A stretch of 64,000 nt of DNA, taken from positions 992,001 through 1,056,000 of the forward strand of contig NZ_CP095074.1 of the NCBI RefSeq assembly GCF_022919835.1, in the 5' to 3' direction. Positions 53,509 to 62,477 of the stretch are shown here, piece after piece. Position numbers and translations under genes: made by a program. Position 1 is the stretch's first letter; every line of letters starts with the position of its first letter. The notes beneath the pieces were generated by a model. That model did not search any database, was not told the origin of the DNA, and saw only the letters and a program-made list of their open reading frames with translations. Origin of the DNA: Halobacillus shinanisalinarum. Its GTDB lineage: Bacteria > Bacillota > Bacilli > Bacillales > Halobacillaceae.

Positions 53509-54771
53509 TTAAAATTCAACAACTTCTGTTTCTTCAGTTTCCATAGATGATACAGGCTTCCCCGATGTAATAAACCACATAGCTTCGGCCCCATCATAGG
53601 TTAGATTATAATTCCAAATAAATGTCTCTTCCTCTTTCACCATATCTGAAGGCTCTTCGTCATCATGATAATAGCCAGAATTAAACGTGAACGAAACATA
53701 CAAACTTGAAGTGAACGGGCGTTCCTCTTCCCCGCTTGTTAGTTTCATACTGCCCGTATCGTAGACGATTTCAGTTACTTCACCCGCAAAATTTTCTCCC
53801 ATTGCTTCAAGATCTTCTATGTGATTCTGAGCACTCTCCAAGTACTCTTCACTTTTCATCCTTTTAAACTCAGCTATGTCCTTCGATTCATATGCAGCAA
53901 TGTACTGTTCCACATGCTCAGCGATCGCTTTCTTTAAGTCTTTCTCAAGTGATTTAGAAAGACTTTCTGCTGTTACGTCAGGATTTACGTTTTCAAAAGT
54001 CAATTGGATAGGATCAGACGTTTCGTATGTATTAATCGATATGATTTCCTCATGCTGGTTACCATCAACGTCAGCGATTCCTTTCACAATATGTCCCCCA
54101 GGTGTTAAGCCCGCTAACTCATATATTGAATCTCCCACAAGTGTTCCAACCTCATCCCCATCAAGAAATAAGCTGACATTTTTTACATTTGAAGACACTT
54201 CTACACTAACTGGATCTAATGCTAGAGCATACTGATCAAAAACAAGCCACTGTGATCCTTGATCCTGTAAGTGCAGTGCATATTCTGAATCAGTTCCCTC
54301 TTCTTTTTTGCCTGAGGCTGAACGTAAATAACTGAGCGTTGATACAAACTGATCAGAGTTATTATGATAATAATCAATCATAAGTTTTGCTTGGCCTTCA
54401 TTAAATGTCTGCTTCACGTGATCAAATGTAATTAAATCAACAAGCTTATTCGCATTTTCTTCATTTATAGCTTCCTCAAATTCTTGAACCACATGCTGAG
54501 CCGATGTTACTTTACTAAGGTACAACCACAACGTTGTCGCAAACCCGATAAATAAAGCGATAGATATGAAAGTAATAAAAACCTTTCTCCAATTCCTCTT
54601 GCGATAGGATCGTTGTTCTTCCACATGTTCACTATAATAATTGCTGGCATTTAACCACTCATGATTTTCTGCGAATTCAGCTGGCTGTTTCGCTCTTTGT
54701 TCTGAACTACATTCTTCGCATTCCTCCCGAGAAGGAGAGATTTCTCTTCCACATTTCCGACACTCTCCCAC
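53509..54771 (-). CDS. TcaA-like zinc-ribbon membrane protein
   Basis: The 420-residue protein starts with a zinc ribbon (CRKCGREISPSREECEEC), has a basic stretch and one membrane helix (about 67-87), then a large extracellular part with two predicted NTF2-like/beta domains (about 95-240 and 280-420). This matches the plan of TcaA (YvbJ) proteins, linked in staphylococci to teicoplanin sensitivity and wall homeostasis. GTG 54771 has GGGGGG upstream. The exact role here is not known. Confidence 0.75.
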   Translation of the reverse strand: MGECRKCGREISPSREECEECSSEQRAKQPAEFAENHEWLNASNYYSEHVEEQRSYRKRNWRKVFITFISIALFIGFATTLWLYLSKVTSAQHVVQEFEEAINEENANKLVDLITFDHVKQTFNEGQAKLMIDYYHNNSDQFVSTLSYLRSASGKKEEGTDSEYALHLQDQGSQWLVFDQYALALDPVSVEVSSNVKNVSLFLDGDEVGTLVGDSIYELAGLTPGGHIVKGIADVDGNQHEEIISINTYETSDPIQLTFENVNPDVTAESLSKSLEKDLKKAIAEHVEQYIAAYESKDIAEFKRMKSEEYLESAQNHIEDLEAMGENFAGEVTEIVYDTGSMKLTSGEEERPFTSSLYVSFTFNSGYYHDDEEPSDMVKEEETFIWNYNLTYDGAEAMWFITSGKPVSSMETEETEVVEF

Positions 54772-55026
54772 ACAATCCCCCCTTTTCTTACAAAAACTAA
54801 TTCTATTTTACCATAAAACGACCAACGTGGTATTTTGATTTTTTCCTCAATCGGCTAGTTTAAGCCCTAGGTGTGGACGCCAGCGTTTCAACTTGTTGTC
54901 TGGATTCTACTCAACGATGAAAGAACCTGACATAGCACATAGTGATTCAGCCCTAATGCCTAAAGATTCTCCTCTTAGCTGATTTCCACATTCTACAAGA
55001 ATAATCAAGGATCTTTTTCAAAAACT

Positions 55027-55056
55027 AAAAAGAGCTCCTCTATTAAGAGAAGCCCT
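55027..55056 (-). terminator. Terminator of the SinI-like ORF
   Basis: An 11-bp stem with G-U pairs (55031-55041 with 55046-55056) is followed on the minus strand by a T run, ten bases after the small ORF's stop codon. It supports the view that this ORF is expressed. Confidence 0.75.
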
Positions 55057-55065
55057 GTTTAACAG

Positions 55066-55170
55066 TTACTGTCTGTATTCCATAATAAATTGTTTGATTT
55101 CTTCTTTACTAAAACCAATGTCTCTCGCTAGCTTCACTAAAGCTATCCAGTCAGTATCGAAACTTCTCAT
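55066..55170 (-). CDS. SinI-like anti-repressor micro-protein
   Basis: The 34-residue ORF (FDTDWIALVKLARDIGFSKE... ) matches the dimerisation helix-turn-helix of SinI: Asp-x-x-Trp, Leu, Ala, then SxEEI and an aromatic-hydrophobic end. SinI binds the repressor SinR and frees biofilm matrix genes. ATG 55170 has AAGG eight bases upstream; a TTG at 55188 would give 40 residues. No SinR-type gene is in the window. It could act on a distant SinR-family regulator. Too short for most gene finders; the terminator supports it. Confidence 0.6.
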   Translation of the reverse strand: MRSFDTDWIALVKLARDIGFSKEEIKQFIMEYRQ

Positions 55171-55373
55171 ATCCTTTACCTTTTCCAATGAATGATCCCA
55201 CCATCATCCATCCTTAGGCAGCTCGGCGGCCATGACCACTTATTGGAAGTATGTAACAGCACAAGGCTAGGCGTTAGATACGTAGCTTTGCGTCCTTACT
55301 TTTCAATAAGTTCGCCTTTCAAGGAGAAGTTATTTGATATAGCTATTATAAATCTAAGTTCGTTAAAACGCAG

Positions 55374-55586
55374 TTATTTTTTAGATAATATTCGATAATT
55401 CTCATGAGCGACAACAGTACGTTCATATTCAAAATCAATTTCTTCAAAGTTTTCCATAATCGTTAAATCTACAATAACAGATCGTTGGCATTGACTTGGA
55501 AGGACTTTCCCTTTGAAGAGTGTCTCATCTCTTTCAAATTCTACAATGTTCCCAGGATTGGCTATCTTCGTATCTGTTTTAAACAC
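55374..55586 (-). CDS. YkvS-like small protein (DUF2187)
   Basis: The 70-residue protein carries the pattern NIVEFERDETLFKGKV, SVIVDLTIMENFEEIDFE and RTVVAHENYRIL, which I recognise as the DUF2187/YkvS family, a small beta-barrel (KOW/SH3-like) protein of unknown function. GTG 55586 has AAAGGGG eight bases upstream; the TTG six codons earlier overlaps that site. It has no cysteine-based motif or signal peptide. Confidence 0.75.
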   Translation of the reverse strand: MFKTDTKIANPGNIVEFERDETLFKGKVLPSQCQRSVIVDLTIMENFEEIDFEYERTVVAHENYRILSKK

Positions 55587-55838
55587 ACATAAGACCCCTT
55601 TCAACTAAAAACAATATAGATTATAGCATAAATGAACTTTCAATATTCGACAACCTTTTTCACAAAAATGTCATTTATTTGTAATGAATTTTAGAAATAG
55701 TATCTAAGCAGGTTCGTTTAAATCATTTTATGACATGTCACTGACTGTTTAGCAAGGCCTACTCATGTGCTCGGCAGTTCGCACTATGATATTGCGAATC
55801 ACTCCATATTTGGTAATAAGGGAATGAATTAGAAGATC

Positions 55839-56582
55839 ATGATAACATTAATGATGATTTTAAACCTTTTAAATGTATTTAACGATGTTGAAGTTTATGC
55901 ACACAGGGGTGCTTCTACTATTGCACCTGAACACACGATAGATGCTTATGATCAAGCCATTAATTACGGCGCTGATTATATTGAAATTGACCTTAGGATG
56001 ACAAAGGACAATCGAATTGTAGCAATGCATGACCAAACGGTTGATCGAACAACAGATGGGAAAGGGCATATTAGTGATCTAACGTTAGAAGAGGTTAAAC
56101 GTTTAGATGCAGGAAGTTGGTTTTCACCTAAATTTGCAGGTTCGGAGGTGCCCACGTTATCAGAGATATTCAATAGATATGGCAATAGCGTTAAATACTA
56201 TATTGAAACCCGAGTAGTTAACGATAAACCTGTAATGGAAGATGATGTGCAGAATATGATTAAAAAATACAATATCAAAACAGAAAACATCATGTTTCAA
56301 TCCTGGTATAAGTCTTCCTTATTGAAGATCGACGACAAATACAAACGTATTAAACTCTATTCAGAACCTTTTAGCGCTATAAATTTGGAACATATAGCAA
56401 CATACGCAGACGGAATAGGTAACGAAGCTAACTATTATGACCGATTCACATTGCTTAAATTAAAATTGCTAAACCTGGAGGGCCACGCTTTTTTCTATGA
56501 AAATGAACACGAAATGACGGGACGAATGAAGCAACTGGGGGTAGACGGAATATTTACGAATTACATACAGTATCAGCCTTAA
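55839..56582 (+). CDS. Glycerophosphodiester phosphodiesterase
   Basis: This 247-residue enzyme hydrolyses glycerophosphodiesters to glycerol-3-phosphate and an alcohol, or may trim teichoic acid. The catalytic pattern is complete: AHRGAS near residue 21, EIDLRMTKDNRIVAMHD near 48 with the metal-binding Glu and Asp and the second His. The first 20 residues are hydrophobic (ITLMMILNLLNVF) and may be a short, poor export signal. The ribosome binding site for ATG 55839 is weak. A terminator follows directly. Confidence 0.85.
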   Translation: MITLMMILNLLNVFNDVEVYAHRGASTIAPEHTIDAYDQAINYGADYIEIDLRMTKDNRIVAMHDQTVDRTTDGKGHISDLTLEEVKRLDAGSWFSPKFAGSEVPTLSEIFNRYGNSVKYYIETRVVNDKPVMEDDVQNMIKKYNIKTENIMFQSWYKSSLLKIDDKYKRIKLYSEPFSAINLEHIATYADGIGNEANYYDRFTLLKLKLLNLEGHAFFYENEHEMTGRMKQLGVDGIFTNYIQYQP

Positions 56583-56600
56583 CAGCTGGTGCTGTTTTTT
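56581..56600 (+). terminator. Terminator of the GDPD gene
   Basis: A 6-bp stem AACAGC-TGGT-GCTGTT overlaps the stop codon region and runs into TTTTTT. Confidence 0.75.
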
Positions 56601-56750
56601 TATTGGAAGTAACGTGCTAACGTACTTAATTCAAAAATTGACTTTCCTAACGTCCACCTTCAGTTATAAGTCGCTCACTTTAACTTGAAACTATTATGAA
56701 CTAAGTAAATTCGAACTCCACTTCAACCTGGCATCATCGTTAATAAGGTT

Positions 56751-56776
56751 AAAAAAAAACGGAGCCTTTGCTCCGT
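56751..56776 (-). terminator. Terminator of the BY-kinase operon
   Basis: A 7-bp stem ACGGAGC / GCTCCGT (56759-56765, 56770-56776) with a CTTT loop is followed on the minus strand by eight T residues, five bases after the restored kinase stop codon. Confidence 0.85.
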
Positions 56777-56780
56777 TTTT

Positions 56781-57481
56781 TTAAGAATTACCATAATAAT
56801 AGTAGTAATTGCTATTCTTTTTCTCACGGTCGTTTAAAACGACACCAAGGATATTCGCTTTTGATTGGTCAAGCAGTTCTTTAGCACGTTCAGCTGCCTG
56901 GAATTCTGTTTGGCCACTGCGTACGACTAACATAACACCATCTACTTCCCTTGCCAGTACTTGCGAATCGGAAACCGCTAGAACTGGGGGGTGTCGAGAA
57001 TGATTAAGTCGTAATGCTGACGGGCTTCCATCATTAACTTATGCATCGCTTTTGAGCCTAGAAGTTCGGAAGGGTTCGGCGGAATCGGGCCACTTGGCAA
57101 TACATCCAGATTATCGACAGCAGTCATTTGCGTTGTTTCTTTCAATGTTTGGCGGCCAACTAAGAAGTTACTTAAGCCTTTTGTATTGTTTAAACGGAAA
57201 GAATGGTGGACCGTCGGTTTACGTAAATCACCATCTACTAACAAAACGCGCTTGCCTTGTTGTGCAAAAACAGCTGCCATGTTGGCTGCAGTCATTGATT
57301 TTCCTTCTGACGGACCTGCTGAGGTAATGAGTAATGATTGCAGCTCTTTATCAACAGAAGCAAACTGTAAATTAGCTCGAATCGTACGATATTGCTCGGC
57401 AATGGGCGACTTCGGATTATCATTTGCAATAATTTTACGTGCCTTCATGGCAACTTGTTTCTTTCTAGATTTACGTGCCAA
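56781..57481 (-). pseudogene. Bacterial tyrosine kinase (CpsD/YwqD type) with a -1 frameshift
   Basis: BY-kinases control exopolysaccharide and wall polymer synthesis. The frame starting at TTG 57481 (GTG 57490 also possible) has Walker A GPSEGKS, Walker A' LLVDGDLRKP and Walker B LIILDTP, then ends prematurely at 56978 (DTPQF). The next frame continues with LAVSDSQVLAREVDGV to the Tyr-rich tail NYYYYYGNS and TAA 56781. One missing C in the run at 56986-56991 explains it: seven would give DTPPVLAVSD. Restored length is 233 residues. As written, the product lacks its autophosphorylation tail. The start overlaps the modulator gene. Confidence 0.8.
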
Positions 57482-58229
57482 CGGACTCACCTCTTACCTT
57501 TGACGATCGACTGTGCTGTCTATTCATCGTTTCTGGACCTAAATCTTCCTCTGTAACAGTAGAAATGACTCCCATTAAAGGAAGGCCTAATGTCTTCTCA
57601 ATATCCTGCTCCGTCTTAACCGTATTATCAAGATATTCAAGTAAGAAGGCTAAGCCGACACCTACCATTAAACCTACAACTAAGGCAATCGCTATGTTCA
57701 GTGCGGGTTTAGGACTTACCTGTTGAGGATTCTCCACTTCTTCTGCCGGGGAGAGAATATTAACATTATCCACACTCATTAGATCTGGGATGGTTTGCTG
57801 GAACGTCTCAACCGTACTATTTGCTAGCTCAACAGCCATAGATCGACTTTCATCAGTTACCGTTACCGTAACAACCTGGGACTGCTCAGCACTTGTAACT
57901 TGTATTTTATTGCTCAATGCATCCGATGAAATATCAAGGTTCATTGAGTCAATCACCTGATCAAGAATAGCCGGACTTTTAATAATAACGTTGTATGTAC
58001 TAATTAACTCGACATTCGTACGTATATCGTTAATATCATAAGGGGATTCTTCCTGCTGACTTGCTGATTGATTTACAATAAATTGAGATGAGGCCTGATA
58101 GGTGGGGGTTAAAACAAATAAAGTTACGATTGCGCTAATAATGGCAGCTCCCCCAGCTACTGCAATAATCATCCACATTCTTTTTTTCAACACTTCAAAA
58201 ATTTCTTTCAGAGAAATCGTTTCCTCCAT
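57471..58229 (-). CDS. Wzz-type chain-length/BY-kinase modulator membrane protein (YwqC-like)
   Basis: The 252-residue protein has two membrane helices (about 20-42 and 175-197) flanking an extracellular domain, the Wzz/CapA layout, and a cytoplasmic tail that activates the partner kinase. SLKEIFEVLKKRMWMII at the start and PKPALNIAIALVVGLMVGVGLAFLLEYLD near TM2 are typical. ATG 58229 follows GGAGG. It overlaps the kinase gene by 11 bases. A cognate tyrosine phosphatase (YwqE/CpsB) is not in the window. Confidence 0.9.
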   Translation of the reverse strand: MEETISLKEIFEVLKKRMWMIIAVAGGAAIISAIVTLFVLTPTYQASSQFIVNQSASQQEESPYDINDIRTNVELISTYNVIIKSPAILDQVIDSMNLDISSDALSNKIQVTSAEQSQVVTVTVTDESRSMAVELANSTVETFQQTIPDLMSVDNVNILSPAEEVENPQQVSPKPALNIAIALVVGLMVGVGLAFLLEYLDNTVKTEQDIEKTLGLPLMGVISTVTEEDLGPETMNRQHSRSSKVRGESVGT

Positions 58230-58370
58230 AGATGTACCTCCACTATGTAACTTATTCAAAAATATATACACATTATATCACAGTATGTCAGGATTTGAAG
58301 GAATGATAGCAAAATTTTACTAAATGGTAATATAATTTTATTTTCTCATAGGGCTTATCTACCAAAAGAA

Positions 58371-58398
58371 AAAAAGATCTCTTTAAGCTTGAGATCTT
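58371..58398 (-). terminator. Terminator of tagO
   Basis: An 8-bp stem (58374-58381 with 58391-58398) is followed on the minus strand by T residues. It begins one base after the tagO stop codon. Confidence 0.82.
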
Positions 58399-58399
58399 C

Positions 58400-59446
58400 T
58401 TACTCTTTGCTTCGAGCCGCTTCTATCCGATTTAAAATAGGACGATACCGTTCCCCAGCTACTCCCGTTATTTCTACCATTAACTCTATGGTGATAAGGA
58501 TGATCCCCATCATAAGCAGTGAACTTACTAGAGTGGCTTGAGAGAAAAACACAGCCGACAAACTGAATAATGCACTCATGGTATAAATCATAATGACCGT
58601 TTCAGGATGACTATACCCAAGTTTCAATAGGCTATGGTGTAAATGAGCAGAATCAGGTTTCATGATGGGCTGCCCTGTCATAGCCCTTCGAACAATCGCA
58701 AAAATCGTATCAGAAATCGGGACACCTAAGATTAAAATGGGGATAACTAATGAAAATAACGTCACATTTTTGAATCCAAGTAACGACAAAACTCCGATCA
58801 TAAACCCTAAAAACATTGCTCCTGTATCCCCCATAAATATTTTGGCGGGATAAAAGTTGAAGATGAGAAATCCAAGGGTGGCACCAAACATCATCAGTCC
58901 AGCAAACATAACAAAAGTATTTCCCATTGTAATGGCCATGCCGGAAATCGTTAATAACGCAATGGCCGAGATGCCTGCGGCGAGTCCGTCCAAACCGTCA
59001 ACAAGATTTATCGCATTAGTGATCCCTACAATCCATAGAAGCGTAATGGGAAAACTTAGCATTCCAAAGTCCAGCTGTCCGCCGTAGGGGAGATTAATGA
59101 ATTCCACTTCTACTCCATTGACAATTACAATAACTGCAGCTAGTGTTTGTCCACTTAATTTATACAAAGGGGATAGTCCAAAGATATCATCAACTACTCC
59201 GGTTGCCACAATAATCGTAGCACCGACCATAATCGGCCACGTGTACATATTGTCTGGCATAAATAAGCTTATTCCAAACAACACACTTAGGAAGATCCCT
59301 AATCCGCCTAGCCTTGGCATCAAGTGTTTGTGGACTTTGCGATGATCGGGGCTATCTGTTGCCCCGATAGTGATCGCCAGCTTCTTTATGAAAGGTGTAA
59401 GTAGAACTACAGCTATAAAACAAAACAAAAAAGCCTGAAACTCCAT
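58400..59446 (-). CDS. tagO: Undecaprenyl-phosphate GlcNAc-1-phosphate transferase TagO
   Basis: TagO transfers GlcNAc-1-phosphate to undecaprenyl phosphate, the first step of wall teichoic acid synthesis. The 348-residue protein has about eleven membrane helices and MraY/WecA motifs: TDSPDHRKVHKHLMPRLGG near residue 31, VVDDIFGLSP near 86, NAINLVDGLDGLAAG near 143, FMGDTGAMFLG near 205 and SAHLHHSLL near 270. ATG 59446 follows GGAGGGG. It stands between the kinase operon and glycosyltransferase genes. Confidence 0.95.
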   Translation of the reverse strand: MEFQAFLFCFIAVVLLTPFIKKLAITIGATDSPDHRKVHKHLMPRLGGLGIFLSVLFGISLFMPDNMYTWPIMVGATIIVATGVVDDIFGLSPLYKLSGQTLAAVIVIVNGVEVEFINLPYGGQLDFGMLSFPITLLWIVGITNAINLVDGLDGLAAGISAIALLTISGMAITMGNTFVMFAGLMMFGATLGFLIFNFYPAKIFMGDTGAMFLGFMIGVLSLLGFKNVTLFSLVIPILILGVPISDTIFAIVRRAMTGQPIMKPDSAHLHHSLLKLGYSHPETVIMIYTMSALFSLSAVFFSQATLVSSLLMMGIILITIELMVEITGVAGERYRPILNRIEAARSKE

Positions 59447-59499
59447 GAGGCCCCTCCTTCCACTCTTAAACGACCAGTTTCTTTTTTATTAGACAATCT

Positions 59500-60627
59500 T
59501 CAAATATTATACCCTATTTTAGAAGGTAATTTATATAAAAAATCATATACATTTTCCACTTGATCAGCAAAGTGTTGTGTAGAGTAACGATTTGATGCAA
59601 AGTCACGGAATCTCTCTCCTATCACCTGAAGCTCACTTCCGTTTAATAAAGCAGCTTGGTTAAGCGCGTTAGCTATTGATTCGCTCTTAGACTGGTCAAC
59701 AATCCATCCATATCCTTTGGAAGGGATCAGCTGATCGACGCCACCTACATCTGTCGTCACCGCAGGTACGTTCGCCCTTGCTGATTCTAATAAAACTAAT
59801 GGAAAACTTTCACTCTTTGATGTAAGGAGAGTAAGATTAACCATTGGCAGAAGGGCTCCAACATCGTTTCTGAAACCTAAGAAATGGACACTTTTATCAA
59901 CTTCTAACTTCTCGCAAAGTTTACGCAATTGATTCTCAAGTGTACCATCACCGATCAGCAGTAAATGAGCATTTTCATTCCTCTGCTTAAAAGCTGCAAA
60001 CGCCTCGATGGCTAGTTCATGCTGTTTTACCGGTTCAAATCGTGCAACCATAGCTATTAAGAAGTCTTCTTCTGTAAAGCCAAAGTTCTTTCGTTCCCAG
60101 TTCATTTCTGGCGTTTTTGAAAAGTCTATCCCATTATAAATGGTCGTAATTTTATGGTTAGGTACATTCATTTGCAGCAACCGTTTACGGAAACGCTCAG
60201 ATATAGCCATGCAGTGATCAGCTGAACGGATTGCCCGCTTGTGAAGGCGTGTAAACAGCTCACCTTTTACACCATGACCAATAAAGTCATCGTCCGGATC
60301 ACTATGGAGTGTAAGAACCCACGGTATCTGAAGTTTCGGCTTTAGCAACCTCATTAATACATTAGCTCTTGGACCATGGGTATGAACGATATCGATCTTT
60401 TCCTGCTGAATATAACGGTTAATTTGAAAGACAACTGATAAATCAAAAGGGAAAGCTTGTTTAAAATGCACTGTTTCAATACCTAACTCTTGCGCTCGCT
60501 GAACCATTTCCCCATCTTCAAACACTCCTAAAACCACCTGATCATGGTCTAATTCGTTTAATAAAGACAGGATGTGCTTCATGCCGCCGCCCGTTTCGTT
60601 CCCTGCATTTAAGTGTAAAACTTTCAT
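59500..60627 (-). CDS. GT4-type glycosyltransferase
   Basis: The 375-residue cytoplasmic glycosyltransferase has a GT-B fold: N-terminal acceptor half with NAGNETGGGMKHIL and HTHGPRANVL, C-terminal donor half with VARFEPVKQHELAIEAF, LIGDGTLENQL and the ESFPLVLLESARANVPAV motif carrying the catalytic Glu pair. It lies between tagO and tagA in one direction and probably adds a sugar to a wall polymer or exopolysaccharide. Donor and acceptor cannot be told from sequence. ATG 60627 follows GAGAGGG. Confidence 0.88.
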   Translation of the reverse strand: MKVLHLNAGNETGGGMKHILSLLNELDHDQVVLGVFEDGEMVQRAQELGIETVHFKQAFPFDLSVVFQINRYIQQEKIDIVHTHGPRANVLMRLLKPKLQIPWVLTLHSDPDDDFIGHGVKGELFTRLHKRAIRSADHCMAISERFRKRLLQMNVPNHKITTIYNGIDFSKTPEMNWERKNFGFTEEDFLIAMVARFEPVKQHELAIEAFAAFKQRNENAHLLLIGDGTLENQLRKLCEKLEVDKSVHFLGFRNDVGALLPMVNLTLLTSKSESFPLVLLESARANVPAVTTDVGGVDQLIPSKGYGWIVDQSKSESIANALNQAALLNGSELQVIGERFRDFASNRYSTQHFADQVENVYDFLYKLPSKIGYNI

Positions 60628-60667
60628 AGCCTTATCCCTCTCTCCTACCGTACTTGCTTTTAGAATG

Positions 60668-61399
60668 TCACTTTTTCCATAAGATATGCCAAATGAATCG
60701 CGGCAACTGTAACATCCGTTTCCAGCGTGACGGTTGTTTGATTAACCTATAAAGCCACTCTACATTCAATTTCTGCCAGATCTTAGGTGCACGCTTGACA
60801 TAGCCAGCCAAACCGTCCAAGCTGCCACCGACCCCCATAAACAAGCCGTGGTTAAATTGGCTATAATAACGGTGTATCCATTTCTCCTGGTTTGGAAACC
60901 CTAATCCTACAAAAATGATATCAGGTTGAGTTCTTTCAATGGCATCGGCAACGGCAGCATCATCGAGGTCAAAATAGCCATGATGTTTTCCTGCCACAAC
61001 TAAATCAGGAAAAATGTTAGCAATATTCTCTACTGCCTTACCTAGGACCACCTCGTTTGATCCAAGAAAATAACAACTAAGCCGCTCTTGATTTGCCCGT
61101 TCAAGCAGCTGTTGCATTAAATCATAACCAGCAATTCTTTCAGGAAGCGGATTTCCTATCAACTTTGAACCAATAACTACCCCAATGCCATCCGCAACCA
61201 CATAGTCAGCCTGCTTGATAATTTGCTTATAAGTATTGTTATCTTCAGCTTCCATAACAATTTCCGGATTGGCTGTCACAATAAACGTTTTCCTTTTAGC
61301 TTTAAGTGCAGGGTATAAATGATCATCCAACAGCTGTTGGTTGCTAACTTTTATAAAAGGAATTCCTTTAATTTCAACATACTCTTGATTGTTTTCCAT
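60668..61399 (-). CDS. tagA: N-acetylmannosaminyltransferase TagA (WecG/TagA/CpsF family)
   Basis: TagA adds ManNAc to lipid-linked GlcNAc, the second step of wall teichoic acid linkage-unit assembly. The 243-residue protein shows VTANPEIVMEA near residue 42, ADGIGVVIGSKLIG near 70, PERIAGYDL near 85 with the catalytic Asp expected nearby, FVGLGFPNQEKWI near 160 and GVGGSLDGLAGYVKRAP near 190. ATG 61399 follows AGGAAGG. Together with tagO it defines the locus as teichoic acid synthesis. Confidence 0.94.
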   Translation of the reverse strand: MENNQEYVEIKGIPFIKVSNQQLLDDHLYPALKAKRKTFIVTANPEIVMEAEDNNTYKQIIKQADYVVADGIGVVIGSKLIGNPLPERIAGYDLMQQLLERANQERLSCYFLGSNEVVLGKAVENIANIFPDLVVAGKHHGYFDLDDAAVADAIERTQPDIIFVGLGFPNQEKWIHRYYSQFNHGLFMGVGGSLDGLAGYVKRAPKIWQKLNVEWLYRLIKQPSRWKRMLQLPRFIWHILWKK

Positions 61400-61616
61400 G
61401 ACAAGACACCTTCCTAGGTTTTTACAATAATTAATATGAAGTTTACAAAATAAAACATGTGGTTTATTGTCTTGTACTATGTACCAAGTTTATTATAAAG
61501 GGTTGGGATGAAAACGACAATTAATTCTCGAAACCTAAGGAGATTTTCAGAAATGGGACCAACGTCACAATAAGAGCCAAATTCCTAAATCGAAAATTTA
61601 TAGTTTAGCTAACATA

Positions 61617-61648
61617 ACAAAGCACCCACTCCTATTAAGAGTGGGTGC
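61617..61648 (-). terminator. Terminator of tagH
   Basis: A 10-bp stem (61622-61631 with 61639-61648) is followed on the minus strand by TTTGTT, six bases after the tagH stop codon. The plus side also has a T run but no gene uses it. Confidence 0.82.
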
Positions 61649-61654
61649 CTTTTG

Positions 61655-62461
61655 TTACGTTGCTTCTTTTATTCCACTTTGTTTACGCGTTACTTCTTCT
61701 TGATATTCCTGTTTTTCTTTTTTAGACATCTTCTTATACTTCTCTAAAAATTCTTCATAGTGCTCGAGAACTTCCTTAGCAGCTCCATATTCCTTTACTC
61801 TGCCATATTCAAGCCAGACTACCTTCTCGCAAAACTTCTTCATCTGCCCAATCGAGTGGCTGACAAAAAACATTGTTTTCCCGCTCTCTTTAAACTCATA
61901 CATCTTCGCTAAACTTTTTTCGGCAAATGCTTTATCACCAACAGATAGGGCTTCATCAATTAGCAATATATCAGGATCCACATTAACTGAGATCGCAAAG
62001 CCAAGACGTGACTTCATCCCACTTGAATACGACTTTACTGGCTGATCAATAAACTTTTCAACTTCTGCAAATTCAATAATCTCATTCTCGAGTTCATTGA
62101 TTTGCTGTTTATTAAAGCCTAACATAAGAAGCTTCAATTCTATATTTTCACGACCTGTTAACTTATTATCCAGTCCAGAATTAACTGCAATTATAGCAGC
62201 TTGTCCCTTCACTTCTACCGATCCAGAAGATTCCGGAACAACGCCCGCAATAATATTAGACAAAGTGGACTTTCCTGAACCATTCACTCCGACAAAGCCT
62301 ACGATGTCACCCTCGTCCACATCGAAACTGACATTCTGAAGCGCATAAAAGTCTTCTCCATAGGATTTCCTAGGAATCACAAGATCAAGTAACCGCTCTT
62401 TCGGGCTGCTAAACAATTTATATATCTTTGTAACATCATTTACAATGACTGATTTAGCCAT
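61655..62461 (-). CDS. tagH: Teichoic acid export ATP-binding protein TagH, short form
   Basis: TagH is the ATPase of the TagGH exporter that flips lipid-linked teichoic acid across the membrane. The 268-residue protein has Walker A GVNGSGKST near residue 56, the signature YSSGMKSRLGF near 145, Walker B ILLIDEALSVGD near 165 and the H-loop FVSHS. It lacks the long C-terminal extension of B. subtilis TagH and is close to staphylococcal TarH in size. ATG 62461 has GGAAGTG upstream; longer frames are rejected. It follows tagG by 16 bases. Confidence 0.93.
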   Translation of the reverse strand: MAKSVIVNDVTKIYKLFSSPKERLLDLVIPRKSYGEDFYALQNVSFDVDEGDIVGFVGVNGSGKSTLSNIIAGVVPESSGSVEVKGQAAIIAVNSGLDNKLTGRENIELKLLMLGFNKQQINELENEIIEFAEVEKFIDQPVKSYSSGMKSRLGFAISVNVDPDILLIDEALSVGDKAFAEKSLAKMYEFKESGKTMFFVSHSIGQMKKFCEKVVWLEYGRVKEYGAAKEVLEHYEEFLEKYKKMSKKEKQEYQEEVTRKQSGIKEAT

Positions 62462-62477
62462 GTTATCACTTCCGTTT

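Noticed and set aside
55731..55740. Palindrome TGACATGTCA upstream of the GDPD gene
   Set aside because: Ten bases is too short to be convincing, with no promoter hexamers at fitting distance.
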